From Flavobacteriia bacterium (GTDB lineage Bacteria; Bacteroidota; Bacteroidia; Flavobacteriales_D; Crocinitomicaceae), in the NCBI GenBank assembly GCA_947462925.1, contig CANHQP010000004.1:20335-84334 (forward strand): a stretch of DNA of 64,000 bases. The letters are read 5' to 3'. Below the pieces are notes generated by a model. It was not told the DNA's origin. It worked only from the letters and a program-made list of their open reading frames with translations, and made no database searches. This document shows, piece after piece, positions 63,121 through 64,000 of this stretch. Within the stretch, counting starts at the first letter, position 1. Every line of letters begins with the position of its first letter. A program made the position numbers and the translations under genes.

Positions 63121-63840
63121 ATGAATGATATTTTAGATCAAGACCATCAGGGTTACACGAAAGAATTGACCCGTGAGTTTTTTAGGAATGTTTATGGCTA
63201 CATGTTTTTGGCCTTGGCTATTTCTGGTGGAGTAGCATTTTACGTTGGAAGTTCTGAAGAAATATTCGCTTCCATTTTTATGAAACCAAATGGAGGCATA
63301 AGTGGACTTTTTTATGTGGTTATTTTTGCGCCAATGTTATTGAGTATGTTGATACAAGGTGGGTACCGCAGATTTTCAATTTCAACCTTGACTGGACTTT
63401 TTGTTGTCTATTCAGGACTAATGGGCTTGATGTTGAGCGTCATTTTCTTGGCTTTTTCCATGGAATCCATTGCAATAACCTTCTTTGTGTCAGCGGGAGC
63501 TTTTGCAGGAATGGCGGTATTAGGATACACAACGAAAACAGACTTGACTAACTTTGGAAGTTTATTGTACATGGTTTTCATCGGTATGTTCTTAGCGATG
63601 ATTGTGAATTTGTTTATGCACAGTGAAATGCTTGACTATGTAGTGTCATTTATTGGTGTTTTCGTTTTCACGGGGTTAACTGCATTTTGGATGCAAAAAT
63701 TAAAAAATGCATCTGAAGATACAATGCTTGACGGTGTTGAGAGAAAAAAAATGGCTTTAGTTGGAGGAATGACTTTATATATTCTATTCGTTAATTTGTT
63801 CCTTACTTTACTTCGTTTTACTGGAGGAAGTAGAGATTAA
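63121..63840 (+). CDS. Bax inhibitor-1/YccA family membrane protein
   Basis: A 239-residue integral membrane protein with seven hydrophobic segments. YGYMFLALAISGGVAFYVG, LFVVYSGLMGLMLSVIFLAF, FVSAGAFAGMAVLGYTTKTD (conserved G-Y-T-T-K-x-D motif) and a C-terminal LYILFVNLFLTLLRF with Asn and Arg are typical of the family (E. coli YccA, human TMBIM proteins). Some members act as pH-gated calcium leak channels, and YccA modulates the FtsH protease. It starts 10 bp after folE and ends at a strong palindromic terminator. Confidence 0.93.
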   Translation: MNDILDQDHQGYTKELTREFFRNVYGYMFLALAISGGVAFYVGSSEEIFASIFMKPNGGISGLFYVVIFAPMLLSMLIQGGYRRFSISTLTGLFVVYSGLMGLMLSVIFLAFSMESIAITFFVSAGAFAGMAVLGYTTKTDLTNFGSLLYMVFIGMFLAMIVNLFMHSEMLDYVVSFIGVFVFTGLTAFWMQKLKNASEDTMLDGVERKKMALVGGMTLYILFVNLFLTLLRFTGGSRD

Positions 63841-63903
63841 AAATATTTTCCTGACTAGTCCTAAATAAGCGATACAGATTATTAAAGACTAAATTAATAA
63901 ATT

Positions 63904-63941
63904 ATATCCCAGTAAACACGTGTTTACTGGGATATTTGTTT
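63904..63941 (+). terminator. Strong palindromic terminator at the end of the window
   Basis: A 32-bp perfect palindrome (63904-63935) centred on ACGT, with arms starting ATATCCCAGTAAACAC, followed by TTGTTTTTA. It lies 64 bp after the BI-1 family gene and probably ends its transcript; it would work on both strands. Confidence 0.8.
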
Positions 63942-64000
63942 TTATAGGTTTTTATTTTGATTTTATTTTGGTTGTGCATTTGACAAGGGGTCTTGTAAAA

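Overview
The window is a stretch of chromosome from a low-GC member of the Bacteroidota, most likely order Flavobacteriales and perhaps Crocinitomicaceae/Fluviicola-like (this family-level guess is an inference). The evidence is consistent across the window: several proteins carry type IX secretion (T9SS) C-terminal sorting domains of type A or type B; a PorP/SprF-family gene is present; an Alternative Complex III operon (actABCDEF) runs directly into cytochrome oxidase genes; the ATP synthase operon lacks beta and epsilon; a flavobacterial-type DnaG lacks most zinc ligands; and many genes are preceded by the Bacteroidota -7 promoter box TAnnTTTG.

Layout. 1-9.8 kb: a 5'-truncated YwqK/MORN-like repeat protein, a 1344-residue T9SS cargo protein, an amidohydrolase with unusual metal ligands, an LtaS/MdoB-like sulfatase-fold membrane enzyme, and a frameshifted RhuM-like gene. 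9.9-19 kb: rlmN, a small inverted-repeat cluster, a secreted subtilisin, an EI24-family membrane protein followed by a fused two-subunit methylmalonyl-CoA mutase, a TPR-like exported protein and an FtsB/DivIC-like protein. 19-24 kb (minus strand): an apparent three-gene operon of a T9SS type-B surface protein, PorP/SprF, and a GAF histidine kinase with a decayed ATPase domain. 24-27 kb: oxyR divergent from dps-ahpC-trx-DUF6952, a peroxide-stress module. 26.8-34 kb: a ChaN-like protein, a 1957-residue alpha-2-macroglobulin and a SPOR-like protein.

34.2-46.1 kb: the respiratory operon actABCDEF-coxB-coxA, which would take electrons from menaquinol through ACIII to a haem-copper oxidase. ruvB and queG follow. 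48.1-53.2 kb (minus strand): atpB-E-F-H-A-G, with intercistronic hairpins after atpE and after atpA. 53.4-64 kb: ispB-type prenyl transferase, a YwqK-like lipoprotein, dnaG, msrA, glyS (minus), an exported cyclophilin-FKBP fusion, an SGNH hydrolase, a 6-pyruvoyl-tetrahydropterin synthase-type enzyme, folE and a Bax-inhibitor-1 family protein.

Most of the window is core housekeeping and energy metabolism. I see no prophage, insertion sequence, CRISPR array, tRNA or rRNA. The least ordinary signals are the surface-protein/PorP/degenerate-kinase operon, the amidohydrolase lacking the usual HxH motif, the A-tract frameshift in the RhuM-like gene, the hairpins inside the atp operon, and several genes whose promoter box sits so close to the start codon that leaderless or almost leaderless transcripts are likely. 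All family assignments come from reading motifs in the translated sequence; no database search was run.
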